The notes: generated by a model from the letters alone, not told the origin. A stretch of DNA of 64,000 nucleotides from Pleurodeles waltl (GCF_031143425.1 NC_090445.1:1198058691-1198122690), one strand, 5' to 3'. Shown: positions 1 through 12,110, counted from the first letter of the stretch. Translations and numbers: made by a program.

Positions 1-702
1 TTTTCGAAGTTGGGAGGACAGTGATTGTTCCTCTGAGTAGGAACTGGCTTTTGGTTCGGTTGCTGGGCGTTTTGGCACTGAAACCGTGTCTTTTGTTGTT
101 TTCGGCTCCAAAGAGATTTTCCTCTTTTTCGGTGTCGTACCTTCTTGGCGTCGACCATCTTCGGTGCCGCTATCTCTGTGCCGAGCAGCTTCGGTGCCGC
201 TGTCTCGGTGTCGACCCTTTTCTGCGGCAGTATCTCGGTCCCGAGATTGCTGCGTGCCTGTGTCTCGACCTGAGTCGGACGATCTCGGCACCTGCTCGCC
301 CTTTTTCGGTGCCGATGGGCGGTCACCTTCTTTATGGGTTGAGCCATGGCCTGTCGGCAGTGGCGTCCCCTGGGCTTTGTCTGTTTTTCTGTGTGATGCT
401 TGCTTCGACGTCTTACTCACGGTTTCTTCGACGTCGAATTCTTCGGAATCCGATTCGTGGATGGAGAATGTTTCTTCTTCTCCCTCTTCCTCGAACCGTT
501 GTTGTCCTGTCGGCGTGGATGCCATCTGCAACCTTCTGGCTCTTCGGTCTCGGAGCATTTTTCTCGACCGAAACGCTCGACAGGCCTCACACGTTTCTTC
601 TTTGTGCTCGGGTGACAGGCACAAGTTACAGACCAAATGTTGGTCTGTATAGGAATATTTACTGTGGCATTTAGGACAGAATCGGAACGGGGTCCGTTCC
701 AT
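1..702 (-). CDS. DIRS gag-like protein, N-terminal 234 codons, open to the window edge
   Basis: Starting at the ATG complementary to 700-702, the frame stays open for 234 codons down to base 1, so the stop lies outside the window. Near the N-terminus is a cysteine/histidine cluster, C-x2-C, then C-x2-CL, H-K and C-x2-C-R-x-F. The same cluster recurs in the gag genes of the other DIRS families here. Next come an acidic stretch and a long polar, charged region with repeated Arg/Asp/Ser/Gly/Thr/Glu blocks, then Lys/Pro-rich sequence. In DIRS elements the first gene encodes a gag-like nucleoprotein thought to package element RNA. In the sister copy A (31107 downwards) the same region is 2 nt shorter and frameshifted after the Cys cluster, so A0 is the better-preserved reading. 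The plus-strand frames over this stretch are shadows. Confidence 0.7.
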   Translation of the reverse strand, partial: MERTPFRFCPKCHSKYSYTDQHLVCNLCLSPEHKEETCEACRAFRSRKMLRDRRARRLQMASTPTGQQRFEEEGEEETFSIHESDSEEFDVEETVSKTSKQASHRKTDKAQGTPLPTGHGSTHKEGDRPSAPKKGEQVPRSSDSGRDTGTQQSRDRDTAAEKGRHRDSGTEAARHRDSGTEDGRRQEGTTPKKRKISLEPKTTKDTVSVPKRPATEPKASSYSEEQSLSSQLRK

Positions 703-1093
703 CAGTCTCGATGTTGCACGCGGTCGGGCCGACCAGGCCCCGACGGGGGATCGAAATTACCCCGAAGGGCTACCGGAGCTCTTCAAGATTCGGTGTCGAT
801 TCTAATCTAGCCCGATACCGAACTAAACAATACCGACGATTTTTCCGTTGATTCTGACTAACTTTCGGACCCGAAACACGGAGCGAAAAGGAACACGTCC
901 GAACCCGATGGCGGAAAAAAAACAATCTAACATGGAGTCGACGCCCATGCGCAATGGAACCAAAGTAGGAGTCCCTCGGTCTCGTGACTCGAAAAGACTT
1001 CTTCGAAGAAAAACAACTTGTAACACTCCGACCCAACACCAGACGGCGGACTATGCACAGCATGTGTATCTGCAGCTACACATGCCACCGAAC
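1..1093 (-). mobile_element. DIRS retrotransposon copy A0 (family A), 5' part, cut by window start
   Basis: This is the 5' end, read on the minus strand, of an element of the same family as 25607-31492. It aligns with 30419-31492 through the gag N-terminus, the leader and the terminal repeat. The outer end is near 1093, where the conserved terminus resembling the family A right end (ending ATCGAAC) gives way to unrelated sequence. The terminal repeat at about 905-1093 is the reverse complement of the left repeat of family A at 25636-25822. The remaining RT and recombinase genes would lie before base 1. Confidence 0.85.
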
Positions 1094-1865
1094 ACATGGT
1101 TCCATCATTACTTCCAGGGCAGACTGATTGTACTGGCATGCAGGAGCTATGCTATATAAATCTTCTGGATCCAGCCTAATGCCACCAAATATTCTAAAGG
1201 TATGGAATACATAGTTGGAAGTATCCATCTGAAGCAACAACTTCCATTCTCATATTACTGCATAACAAAAAACCTAATAAAGAACTCTCATCTACACACT
1301 ACTTTCAAATTAGCATGGAATCTGGAGGGTAATCAAGCATTCATTTCAATACCTCCAACTATTAACTAATGGATCACTAGCCATAGGTGCATGACACTCA
1401 AACAGCATTGGTGATTGCTACACTTCTTGCTCCCTCTGGGTTCTGTCTTGGCAAACAGATGCACTGTAAAAGAACATTGGATAAAATGGTGGAGTCCATT
1501 TACACACGCTCAGACGCAGAGTACATGAACAAATCAGGAGTGTTTTTTAGGGGGTGGGTGGCGTAAACCCTGTGAAGGATTTGTGAATTTAATCTCACTG
1601 ACAAGTTAGCTGCAGTTATGAGAAGAGCCAAAAGAGTGAGAAATCAGGGCCATCAATGTTGCCAAAAAGGAATTAATATGCTCTACAGGCCCTACCATAT
1701 CTGGTTGCACGCATGGCATCCCAAATCCCTTTCAATCAGTCTACCAAAACACATGAGCATTAAGAGCATAAATAAGGGATTCAATTTTGATGTGAAAAAC
1801 AGATGAATGTAAAATACATACCCAGCAAAAAGGTAATGGAGGGACTTAAATGCATTTAAAATTAA
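1094..1865. other. Intergenic sequence, nothing recognised
   Basis: This AT-rich stretch lies between DIRS copies A0 and G, downstream of the HELLS 3' end. I see no long frame, RNA gene, clear repeat or terminal motif. Confidence 0.5.
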
Positions 1866-2189
1866 ATGGTTATTTACCAGTAGGGAGTAGTTTTGCATCA
1901 TGACGAGTTATCTGGATTCTCATGCTGTGCATCTATTCTGCCATCTAAAGGTTGGGTCCAGAATCTTGTTTTGTCGTCCTACTATTTTTTGTGTGTGGGC
2001 ATCGTCAACCACCATTTGGTAGTAAGTCAATTCCATTTGTGACAGTCTGTTCCCTGGAAATTCCTGAGCATCGCTGCCATTTTAAGATTCTTTCTTGCTT
2101 TCTCCTTCCTTTTCTTTTTTCCCCCCTCCTTGAACTTTCACTTGTCTCAAATTATGGATTATCTTCTTTCTGATTGTTTCAGTCTCTTG

Positions 2190-3030
2190 TGGGCAGTAAA
2201 TGAGTGCTCTCCAGATGTCCAAAGCATGAAGTGCCCTCTCTGCTTAAGTCTTTGGGTCCTGAACTAAGGCTGGCAGAAGGATACTCTGACATTGAAAGGT
2301 GATATCACTTTTGATAGGAACTGTGGATTAGTTCTCAGTTTAATCTTTTTCTTGTGTATTTAAAGGTATGGTTCTAGGATTGTCAGCACTTGCAAACCCC
2401 CTCACCCTGTGGAGTGATGTGATATCAATTGACCAAGCTGTTTTAAAGGTTAGGTACTTCAATTCAGTCTTGTGTATTGGTTCAAATGGTTCTTTCATGA
2501 GTTGAGAGCACCCTATTCAGGTTTCATATGGATGCTGGTGCTGTTCTTGGAAGTGCCACTCTTTGGATCTTCAAGAAGTGTGAAAAGGCTGTTCCCCTGT
2601 ATGAGTGTCTGTGGCAGCCAGGTGTACCTTTAGAGATGCGTAGGTCAGACCGTAGTCTAGCTGGTGGATATGGTATTTTAGCATTGTTCTGTGTCAGGTC
2701 CTTGTTTCTACTCTACCTTTGTTTGTGCATTAGAGGCTTTACCTAGGCAACTTAGTTGTGTAGAACTTTCTGGTGGTCAGTGTCTGTCTCCCTCTGAATT
2801 GCCATTATTCTGGGGGGGGGGGGGGGGGGGGGGGGGGGACGACGACAGTTGAACATGCCCAAACTCTAGGTATTTAGAAGCCATGCCACTATGTGGAGTG
2901 TGGCTGGCTCCAGGGAATACACTTTTCCGTTTGGCATGGTTAACAGGTCCTGAGTAGCCTTGATTGCCTGGCCCATTGTTGGGCAATTAGTAAACGTGAT
3001 GTTCCAGGTTGTCTGGCCTTGTCTAGAACT
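2190..3030 (-). pseudogene. Decayed tyrosine recombinase of DIRS copy G
   Basis: No long frame survives. At nucleotide level, 2220-2330 follows the family A recombinase region at about 26505-26640: the stretch around the CTAATGT/AGTGCCCT block, the CTGAGTCTGGCTG block and the TTAGGATTGGTTCG block all have counterparts in the same order. The active-site boxes cannot be read with confidence. A long plus-strand G run at about 2813-2838 interrupts the region. Confidence 0.45.
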
Positions 3031-3208
3031 CTTAGGCTAAGGGTAAATGATTAGGCAAATCACCCTGACCAGTATATTGACAGGGCATTCTCCTTTGACT
3101 AGTGGTGTGGAAACATGAGTAAGGTTCATTTTGTCTTTTACAGTGTTGCTAACAGGTCTATGATTGGTGTTCCCCACTGCTTGAACAGTTTGTTCAGCAC
3201 TTCCTGCT

Positions 3209-4430
3209 TCATCTCCCATTCATGAGAGGTGCTCTGTTTTCTCCATTATCGGCTTGCCAGGAAGGTGTATTGTTATGAGGGTTGTGTTCCATTGACTCAC
3301 CAGCTTCCATATCTTCTGCACTAGTTTTAATAGTGGGAATGCCTGTTTCTTGCTGCTTGTTGAGGTAAATAGTCATTGTGTTGTCTGTCTGCATAAGCAC
3401 TGTCCACCCTCTCACAAGTGCTTGAAAAGCCTCGAACACTAGGAGGACCCTCTTTAGGTCCATGTAGTTTGTGTTACACAGATTCCATTGAGCTCCAGAG
3501 ACCTCAGATCTGCAGATCTCCCATGTGCGATTCCTAGCTTTTGTGAGACACATCAGTTGTTATGGTCCGTGTGGGATTTGGTAGCGTAAAAGGTCTCCCT
3601 ATATGTTTCACATGATTCACCATTCAGCCTTCTGAATTCTTGATGTGACAACGAATAGATCTTCCCAACTCACCATGGCTTGTGACCATCCATTGCAGAT
3701 CCATTCCAGTATGGGTCATGTGTAGTCTTGCATGGGGTATGAGAAGGATGCATGAAGCCATCATGCCCATCAGCTTCAAGATAGTTCTGTCAGAGACTAC
3801 CCCTTCTGATAGAGGAGTGTTTGCTCTGCTGATGTTCTTGCTTGCTCAGTCCTCGTATCCAATGTTGATCCCAGGACCACCTTCTTGGGTGGTGGCAACT
3901 TTTTGTGGATTATGATAAACCGTAGATTCTGGAGTGTTCGGATGACTGTTTGCATGTCCAGTGGCATTTTTGTTTCAAGTTTTTCTTTACCAACCAGTCG
4001 TCCAGTTATGGGTAGACATGCATACCCTTTTCTTCTGAGGTGTGCAGACACCTCACCTGCATTTTGACGACACCCTTTGTATATAGTTTATCACAAAAGG
4101 TAGCACTCCAAATTGGTAGGGGACTCCATCCACGAGAAACCTGGGGTATATCTTGTGCCTGTGGTTCAATGGAATGTGATGGTAGGTGTCTTTTAGGTCT
4201 AATGCAGCCATATAGTTCCCCTTAGGTGCAGGATCACTTCTTGCAACATTGTCATTTTGAAATGTGTTAATTGGAACTTGTTTAGGTACATGGGGTCAAG
4301 GATTGGTCTCAGTATTAAATCTTGATTTGGTATTAGGAAGTATGCCGAGAAGATGCAACAGCCTGCTTCTCTCTGATGGACTTTCTCAGAGGCTAATTTT
4401 TTGATGGATACCATCCCTGACCTCTTCTCG
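3209..4430 (-). pseudogene. Decayed reverse transcriptase and RNase H of DIRS copy G
   Basis: Several minus-strand fragments match the family A polyprotein. 4414-4199 holds the RT segment with YFLIPN and LRPILDP, matching YFLIPK and LRPILDL. 4051-3797 covers the catalytic loop, where the YLDDWLIK motif is degraded (it reads ITGRLVGK), so both catalytic aspartates are gone. 3553-3209 is the RNase H segment with the QTDNTMTIYLNKQ motif, which keeps the conserved Asp-Asn. Frames are shifted between fragments. The gene is non-functional. Confidence 0.7.
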
Positions 4431-4749
4431 CAACTGTGTGAGCTCTTGTTCCCTCAATATTCATGTCCCTGGGGATACATGAGGTGGTGGGTTGTTAAAT
4501 TCTACGCAGTAGGCATGCTTTATTTTTAAAATCCAATCGCCTGAGGTGATTGGACCCCGCTCCCTCCCATTCCTAGAGGAATCTTCCTATTCTTCACCCA
4601 CTGGTTGTATGGCGGGGTCGTTGGTCGCCCAAGTCACTTGGTAGTTCCTCCCCTAGTGGGCTGTCCCCTACCTCTGGACTTTCCATGAAAGGGCTGTTTT
4701 GCTGGTGTTGCCACTGCTGTTGAGTAGGTTGATGTGTGGCCTGTTGGTT

Positions 4750-6441
4750 GAAACCCTATTGGTGTTGCTGCTGGGTTGTTGAGCAACCCACTATTCCTGC
4801 TGACCTTCTGTTGGGGGCACCTTCCCTTCTGAAGGATGCTGAGCTGTAAGGCCCCTATGGCCTAGGCCGTGTCATTGTATTTCTTCATTTGTTGGAGTGC
4901 CTCAATGGTGGTCCTGAAAAGTCTCCCCTGTAAACAGCATGCTTATCACAGAGGAATGTACCTTTGCATTGAATCCGGAGAGCCTGAGCCATGCGTGCCT
5001 CTCCAGTGTGGTGCCAGTGCACAGCTGTCGTCCAGTGCAGATTTGAGGCAGGAGTTGGTGATGTTCTTGCCCTCATGGATGGCTGCTTTTACTCTTATTT
5101 TGGAAGTCCTCTGGGAGGTGTTGCATTAATACTTCCATTTCCTCCCATTGCTGGTGGCCATATCTGTTAAGGAGACTGCTGGAGTTCACAATTCTATATT
5201 TTACTGCTGCCTCTATTTTCATCTTCCTACCCACCAGGTCTATCCTCTTAATTTCTCTCTCTGGCAGGGTGGGCCTGTAGATGTAGATACATGCCTTTTT
5301 CTGGCTGTGGTCACTATGATGGTATGTTTCCCTTAAAGTACTGGGGATCTTGTGTAGAATGTTTATATTTTTTCTCCACTCAAGGAGAAATTGCCATGGG
5401 TGTAGCAGGTCCCTTAAAGGATCTTTGCCCTGGTCTAGAACGCTGGGGAACATGGGTAGGTATAGGTTTGCCTTCTGGGATGAGTTTCGAGCAGGAAGGA
5501 AGATTGCTTCTGCTATTCCTCCACCTGGACCCCATATGTGTCTGATGCTCTCTATGTTAGTCCGTTGTACATGAACAGGTTGTCTGGGGCAAAAGGCCTC
5601 AAAAGGGTAGCTGTCATTTCCTTCCTCGTGGGATTTGATGAGGAGATCCTGACACTCATCATCGAAACAACCCCCCAACGCTTGCCTCTTCCTCCTTGCA
5701 ATTGAAGAGGTCCTCCTGTCCTTTGTGTGGCTCCGGTCATCAACGCTGCCTCGATGCCCTGCACAGCTCTCATTCCCTCAGCCCCAAGGATTTCGCTGGA
5801 GTACGAAAGGTATTGAGGGAGTCAAACTCTGCAGGACCACTGCCATTTCAGTCTTGAGCGAGCACTCTGTCTGTCGAAGAAGGCTTTCTGTTTGAGGCAA
5901 TCAGCTGTGTCCTTTGCCTCTCTGGCCTTTTCCTTCGGTTCCTACTTAAAGCCTTCTGGCAACGAGGCTTGTTTTGAAAGCTTGCCCCATCAGTGTCCTT
6001 TGGTTGGAACCTGTATGGCTCTAATTCTGTGGCGACCTTAAGTTGCAGATTGTTCCGATGTAGATGTGCCCTTCAGGATCTTTGGGGCTTTTGTTACCTT
6101 CCTCTTTTTGGCATTCCTCATGGCTTCTGTTTTTTCGACTTCAACAGCACTCTCTTCTGTGTCCAGCTCTTCTCTTTGTACATGCTCAGCTTCTTTGGTT
6201 TCTTTATCATCACTGGAGCGCTTCAGGTCCTTCAGTGATTCCTTTGATTTCAGAGTGCTGGCCATAGCGTGATGTGTGAGTTGTTGCTTTGGTCTGGCCT
6301 AGAGAGCTTGGGTAGGAATTTGGCACCAGCCTTGCAGTCTTCAGCACTGTGAGCCATTGGAAGGCACAGAATGAAGACTTCATGTGGATCCCTGAATTTG
6401 TGGTGGCAGTTGGAACAGAATTTAAAAGGGGTGTTCTCCAT
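4750..6441 (-). pseudogene. Decayed gag of DIRS copy G
   Basis: The N-terminus starts at the ATG complementary to 6439-6441 and encodes a degenerate copy of the DIRS gag Cys/His cluster (FCSNCHHKF, a DPH motif, CL, then H and C). In the fragment 5678-5073, the sequence around YGHQQWEEMEVLMQHLPEDF matches the family A gag motif HWDEM..LIEHLPKEF. The segments are in different frames and separated by stops. Confidence 0.65.
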
Positions 6442-6850
6442 ACCACTTATCTGTGACTCTTCTCTACAGTCTGTGGCTACATTACCTCCAGTACCAGGGT
6501 CCCCCACTCCCTGAGATGAGCTCTCCTCCAGGGTTACAATGTTCCTCATGGTCTATGGCGATTCTCTGCTTTTCAGAGAACTTTTTATTTTCTCTGAAGA
6601 TCCTCAAATTTTATGGATCTCCTCAGGTGTGATTCCAGACCCAATGGAGGAAAAAATATTATGAAGATGGCAGCAACGCACAGGAATTTTTGGAGTGCCA
6701 TGGGATGGACGGCCTACCAAATGGTTATCAAAAACACCCCCACAAAAAATAATAAAATAAAGAAAAGGAAAAATAAAAAAGTCACAAATCTGTACCCAAC
6801 AGCTAGATGGCAGCACAGATGCAGAGCGTGTGAATCCTGAAAAGGATTCA

Positions 6851-7262
6851 TGCTGCAAAAGCCTTTAACATGGTTCCTTCATAGTTTTTTTCTGTTTTAT
6901 GGGCTCACTATAATGGTTTGCTGTGTGAATACTATTTTAATGGATACTACTGCTCTTGGGATGTGTATCATTCTGGAGCAGTGCTTTGGTCAAGAAGGCT
7001 TGCACTGGGAGGTCGAGGGAGATGGGAATAATTCGTTTTACTTGAAGTTTGAATTTCTTGGTCATTTTGTCACTCAATTGTAATGATGTACTTTAGCATT
7101 CAATCAATAAAATGTTATTAAAAAGTCTTGTGGGGTAGGTTTACAAAAAGAAAGTACAAAGGGATTGATGTAATCCTTCAATACATCTCATACACTGGTT
7201 GACTTTTTGCACGCTAAGTTCACAAACAAGGCAGACGAGGGTCAAACCACTAAGCATTTATG
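6851..7262. other. Flank downstream of HELLS, no gene supported
   Basis: This AT-rich sequence lies between DIRS copy G and the HELLS poly(A) signal. A plus-strand AATAAA near 7106, in a context like the end of a 3'UTR, could belong to a convergent transcript. No coding exon supports that. Confidence 0.4.
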
Positions 7263-7707
7263 TTTATTGAAACATGAGCAAACCACTTTCCAAACCGTAA
7301 TTAAAACTTTAATACAACAATAAAAATATTACGATAGCTCTAGTAATTCTTCCACAGGAAGGCTTTACACTCAACTACTTAAAATTACTAACTAAATGTT
7401 AGACAAGTGCAATGTTGGTACGAAAATACAAAGCCCTACACATATAATATACATTTGTGCATTTCCCACCCAGTGTAGGGAATCTAAAACGGTAAAATGT
7501 AGTTGTGCAGTTCCATGTGAGTAATGTATGTAAAGCCACAGTCAATATTTTCATTCTCATGGTCCTGCTTTATGAAAACGTAGGTAAAAAGAAGCCAGAT
7601 AGTGTATCTTGCGAACGTCAACCTTGGGCATCTCCATATGGAGGTTGCATCAAAGTGCAACAAATTCCTTTTTTTGTCTGAAGGCTGCTTTCAATTCTTA
7701 GTTTTCA
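7263..7707 (-). other. HELLS: HELLS 3'UTR with poly(A) signal
   Basis: The sequence runs from just after the stop codon (7708-7710) to a minus-strand AATAAA, read as TTTATT at 7263-7268 on the plus strand. That is about 440 nt, an ordinary 3'UTR length. The region is AT-rich, without recognisable transposon sequence. The true cleavage site, expected 10-30 nt beyond the signal, is not determined. Confidence 0.65.
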
Positions 7708-7775
7708 CTAGTCATTACTTTCAATGACCTTGAACACTCCAGCTTCCTCAGGTGGGTTAACAGTCTTCATTTGGG
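7708..7775 (-). CDS. HELLS: HELLS, last coding exon (C-terminus)
   Basis: The acceptor AG is at 7776-7777 (minus strand reads CTGCATTTACAG), after a pyrimidine-rich tract. The exon begins with two bases that complete the codon split by the donor of the exon at 45701-45777 (G|CC, Ala). It encodes AQMKTVNPPEEAGVFKVIES, then Asn-Asp and a TAG stop. This matches the extreme C-terminus of vertebrate HELLS, where a QMN...GIFKILE motif follows DRSDLI, but here the protein ends soon after that motif, without the longer Ser/Glu-containing tail I recall from mammals. HELLS is an ATP-dependent nucleosome remodeller of the SNF2 family that supports DNA methylation and heterochromatin at repeats. The call rests on motif match plus exact phase agreement over a 38-kb intron. 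Confidence 0.85.
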
Positions 7776-7777
7776 CT

Positions 7778-8956
7778 GTAAATGCAGAGGGGCAGGGTTA
7801 TGCTACATTAAAATCCACAACATTAAATTTAACCTCCTACAATTTAAAACTGAACATTTCTTTTTAGAATTTTGACAGTTACTGCCATTAAATGCCATAT
7901 TTAACAACCAAAACAAGTCCTTTATAGAAGGATAACTTTGAAAAGCCTCTTTCCCTTGGATTCCAAAATGCAGTTTTGTGTTTCAACCCTTAACATTTTG
8001 ACTCAAGCACACACTTGTGCCCTTTTACGCCGGGACACTGCAGTTTTAATAGTGATACATTTGTGTTTTTAGCAAAAATGCACAAAAGAAATTTCAATGA
8101 GGATGCTGTCTGCTCCAAAGCCCTTCAAGTTTAATTGCATCCTGAATTTGTATAGCACTGCATGACAGCGACAGTCAAGTTTACAATGACACTTGATTAA
8201 ATACCAATAAATGCAATGAGGACGGATAACTAGGTAACAAGAGTAGCATTAGCAAGGATTAGGCAAATGTTAATTAAAACCTGCTGGAATTAATTAAAAC
8301 TGAGAATATGGAGATTTCATAATTTAGTGCAGTACTTAGTTTGTGGAGAGCCTTTTCCAAAAGTAATTCAGTCAGGAAGGACTGCCCGCTGAACAGCATG
8401 GGGAAATTAAAGTGTAGCCTATGCTCCGGTATGGCAAATGCCATAAACACCAAGAGGGACAAATGACCTTATGAGTGCCAAAATGGCGCAAGACAAAATG
8501 CAAAGGTGACAAGAGGATATCCATGATAAGGACATATATCCGACATGCAGTGCAAACCACAAGGGACCAAATTGAATGGTTCATGGTCTTGTGAAGTGTC
8601 AAAAGTCCAATTACCACCATTCAGAATGTGGATTCACATGACCAACTCGGGCATCTTTATCATCCTTCTCTTTACAGAATGTCGTGGATTTTTTTTTCCA
8701 AAGCAGCTTATTGGTCATCCTGCAACTGGCATATCCTGGACCACCGAACTCCTGGTAGTCTAAATAAATAGTAGGGCTGGGTATACCTTGGTACCATAAG
8801 AATTACCCTGCTTACGAAGCTGTGGTCCTAAGCTTAGAGTGGGGAGGACCTAGACAATGAAAGCCACAATTGTGGATTCCAAGATTGTGGATTCAAAATA
8901 AAGAGGTAATTCTGGGTCAGGTCAACTATACAGGTACTGCCATACAGTATAGATGG
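7778..8956. other. Intron sequence without recognised element
   Basis: This is the acceptor-proximal part of the HELLS last intron. It is AT-rich, with no convincing coding exon, terminal repeat or RNA gene. Confidence 0.5.
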
Positions 8957-9526
8957 ACAAGTTATTCACCTTCTGTAGCGCCTTATCTGGTAGAGACTAT
9001 CTAGCTACAGATTACTTACCTTTGAATACTCCCCAGGGGTCAGAGTGGATCTAGGAGATTTTAATGAACAATACCCCTGCGTACTGGATAGGTAGCATCG
9101 ATCAGCTCCACGTCGGTCATCTGCATCGTTCGCGCTGGATATGACATCACAGGCCCTATACAGGCACGACCCAGGTGCACTGACATCCTTTTCTTTTGGC
9201 GACTTTCCATACCAGAAGCGCAGAGCCATGAAGAATTCTGACTACTGGTGCTTCAAAACTAAGGCCCTGAAAGTAGAGTCCCTACTCCTAGAAATCAGTT
9301 CCCCGGGTAGACAGAATGGATGGGTCCGGTAAGAAATCTGCAGCTTGATAGTCTCTACTAGATAAGGCGCTACCAAAGGTAAGTAACTTGTCGAGGTGAT
9401 AGACTTCTAATTGCAGATTCCATACCTCTGAATGAATACCCAAGCAATACAGTCCCCGAAGGTGGGTCTACGAGCCAAGTTCAGACTAGAAAGTCCTGAA
9501 GGACCGAACAGGCAAAGTGCTACTCC

Positions 9527-10350
9527 CTACAGACCAGACTGTCCTGGTGGTAGTGCCTGGTAAACATGTGCAGAGATGCCTATGTGGCCACCTAACATCT
9601 TCAGGATAGGAACTCTGCGTGCTAATGCAGTGGTCGCAGCTTTAGCCTGAGTAGAATGAGCACAAGGCGTAGCAGAACTTAATGGAGAGGATGGTGCGCT
9701 TTTGCATTGCCAACCATTCTTCCCACCCACATACCCCACAAAGAGTTGATCGTACAAAAGAGTTCTGGGTGGATGACCAAGGTAGAAGGCCAACCCTCTT
9801 TTTGGGTCCAGACGGTGGAGTCTCTCCTCTTCCTTAGAAGGATGTGGGGGTGAGTAAAAATGTGGCAAGTTGATAGACTGGCCTACATGGAAGGGCGTAG
9901 GCACTTTTGTCAGAAAAGAAGCTATAGTGCAAAGCACCACTTTGTCAGAATAGACAGAAAGATAGGGCGGCATAGATGACAATGCTTGCAGCTCACTCAC
10001 TCTGCAGGCAGATGTAATGGCGACAAAGAAGGCTGTTTTCAGAGTGAGAGGCTAGAGAGGACAATCATGGAGAGGCTCTACAGGAGCATACTTCAGAAAG
10101 GTCAGAACCAAATTCAGATCCCATTGGGACAGAATGAATGGGGATGGAGGAAACACATGAGTATGACCTTTGAGGAACCTAAGTACAATAGGAGACTTAA
10201 AGAAGGTTGATCAGGCAACCTAAAAAAATAAAACAGAAATAGACAAATATCCCTTAAAAGTGCCAAGAGAAGAGCCCTGTTGGGCAAGGGAAAGGATAAA
10301 CAGGACCTCAGATAGAGGGGCAGAAAAGGGGTCAACAGACCTGCACCACA
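9527..10350 (-). pseudogene. Decayed tyrosine recombinase of DIRS copy D
   Basis: The minus-strand frame 10000-9527 begins just after the Arg box position, with SELQALSS matching the SEIQAF that follows the catalytic Arg in family A. It keeps the downstream block with KVPTPFHVGQSINLPHF, matching KV..PFHLNQTVELPVF. Further on, the HxxR and Tyr boxes are frameshifted or lost; the plus-strand complement at 9640-9670 still shows the ALCAHST-like trace of the HSTR box. The gene would catalyse integration of the circular DNA intermediate. It is non-functional here. Confidence 0.6.
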
Positions 10351-11527
10351 AATTCTTCCAATGACAGGTGTGTACAATTTAGGTGGAGAGGGCCCTGGAT
10401 GCCAAGATTACGTTACAGACTTCCAGAGGAATGTCAAAGGCTATCAACTGTGGCCACTCAATCTCCATGTAAAAAGGCGAAGAGTGGACAAGATCAAGTG
10501 CAGAACCCTCCCTTGCTACTGCAACAGAAGATCCTCCCGAAGGGGCAGTCCGATCTGAGGATTGATGGACTTGCTCAGCAGATCGTGATACCAGATTCTC
10601 TGTGCCCAGTCTGGAGCCACAAGTATTATTTGGGCCTGGTTGTTCTTAATTTTCTTGAGGACTCTGGGAATGAGTGGTGTGGGCGGAAATGAAAAAATCA
10701 ACTCCTAGCAATTGCAGCCTTGGAAACTTGAATGTCCAAAACTGCCTCCACCGAGAACACGGAAAGTCAGCAAACAGATCTAACCAAGGTTCTCTCCACT
10801 GCTGAGACACCTTGCGCTACATCCGCATGGAGACACCATTTGTGATCCACTAGACATTTTCAGCTGAGTTTCTCCGCTCTGGTATAAAGAAAGCCCACCA
10901 GATGTTCAACTACCAGGGATATGTCCTCCTGTTCCTGCTATGTCCAGAGGCGCAATCTCTTGACAAAGGGTCCACGACCCCACACCACCCCACATGTTTG
11001 AGTACCATATGGTGCTGGTGTTGTTTGTGAAAACCTGCACCATTTTTCTTGAAAGAGGGAAGAAAGGCTTTCAATGCCAGTCAGATCACACAGCTCCAAC
11101 ATGGATGTGAAGACCTGCTTCCTCCAGAGATCAGATGCCTCATCCCCACCTCTTCCACATGGCCACCTAATCCCAGGAATGATGCATCTGCCACTACTGG
11201 TTGGGGGAGGGAGAGGGGATCTGCCCCTGGGGCCCAATCGCAGAATGTTAATCACCACTGCAGATGCTTGGAAGCTCCCTCTGAGATATGGCCCTTATCG
11301 GAGAGATTCCCCTGATGATGTAACCACAGAAACTTCAGGCCCCACTGCAGAGCCCGCATATGCCATATGGCATCTGTAACCATCAGGGTGCAGGAGGCCA
11401 CGAGGCCCAGCAGCCTCAGTCATTCTCAACGAAGACCAGGATAGAGGCAGAAACACCACTCATACCCTGAATATCCTAGACTCACTGCTCGGGAGGAAGG
11501 CCCGAAAGTGTAGTGTCCAGAACAGCT
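10350..11527 (-). pseudogene. Remnant of RNase H and linker domain, DIRS copy D
   Basis: The region lies between the RT and YR fragments where other copies have RNase H and a conserved linker (block with ILIAP.W..WY). On the minus strand, 10701-10516 retains NNQAQIILVAPDWAQRIWYH, matching that linker block. The rest is broken into short frames. Confidence 0.5.
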
Positions 11528-12110
11528 CAGATGAAAGGGAGCATCTGAGAGGGCGTCAGGTGTGACTTCGGCACGCTTATAGTGAACCCCATCAAATGCA
11601 GGAGGACCAACTTAGTCTGGAGGAGGGAGACAACAGCCTGGGGCGAGCGTGCCTTCAACAGAAAGTCATCAAGATTGAGGAAGACTAAAACCCCTGATCC
11701 CCGCAGTTGAGCTGCAACCACTGCGATGAAGTTGGTAAACACCAAAGGGGTGCGCTGGTAAGACCAAAGGGGAGCACAGTGAACTGAAAGTGCTTGTGAC
11801 CTACTGTGAACTGCAAGTAACTTCTGTGAGCAGGCAGGACAGGGATGTGAAAATAAGCATCCTTCAAGTCCAACACTACGATCCAGTCTCCTGGGTCCAG
11901 GCCTGATAGTACCTGGGCTAACATGAGCATCTTGAACTACTTCTTGAGTAACAGGCTGAGGGACCGAAGGGCTAGGAAAGGGTGGAGGACCTTGTCATTT
12001 TTGGGGACCAGAATGAAGCGAGAGTAGCAACCACAGCCTACTTCTGGCACAGGAACCCTCTTCTATGGCTCCCTTGGCCAAGAGAGCTGTAACCTCCGTG
12101 CAGAGAAAGT
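11527..12110 (-). pseudogene. Reverse transcriptase fragment of DIRS copy D
   Basis: 11930-11685 encodes the RT palm entry with VLDLKDAYFHIPVLPAHRSY and VLPFGLTSAP, both standard DIRS RT motifs. 11745-11527 continues in another frame with the catalytic loop as LNLDDFLLKA: both aspartates are kept and the usual Tyr is replaced by Asn. One frameshift separates them. The 5' RT portion is lost at the truncation near 12175. Confidence 0.75.

Larger units (their letters stand above)
1866..6850 (-). mobile_element. DIRS retrotransposon copy G, nearly full length but old and decayed
   Basis: Degraded matches to every family A gene occur in order on the minus strand: gag (6441 to about 4750), RT and RNase H (about 4430 to 3209) and YR (about 3030 to 2190). 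The left terminal repeat (about 1866-2000) and the right one (about 6770-6850) are diverged forms of the family A ends; both carry the family A GCCATCT/AGATGGC core beside the block around the GTTGGGTC motif. The many stops and frameshifts in every gene mark it as one of the oldest insertions here. It lies outside HELLS, downstream of its poly(A) signal. Boundaries are uncertain by tens of bases. Confidence 0.7.

Noticed and set aside
6850..7120. Possible 3' end of a convergent plus-strand gene (AATAAA near 7106)
   Set aside because: No coding exon or splice site supports it, and AT-rich sequence gives such hexamers by chance.
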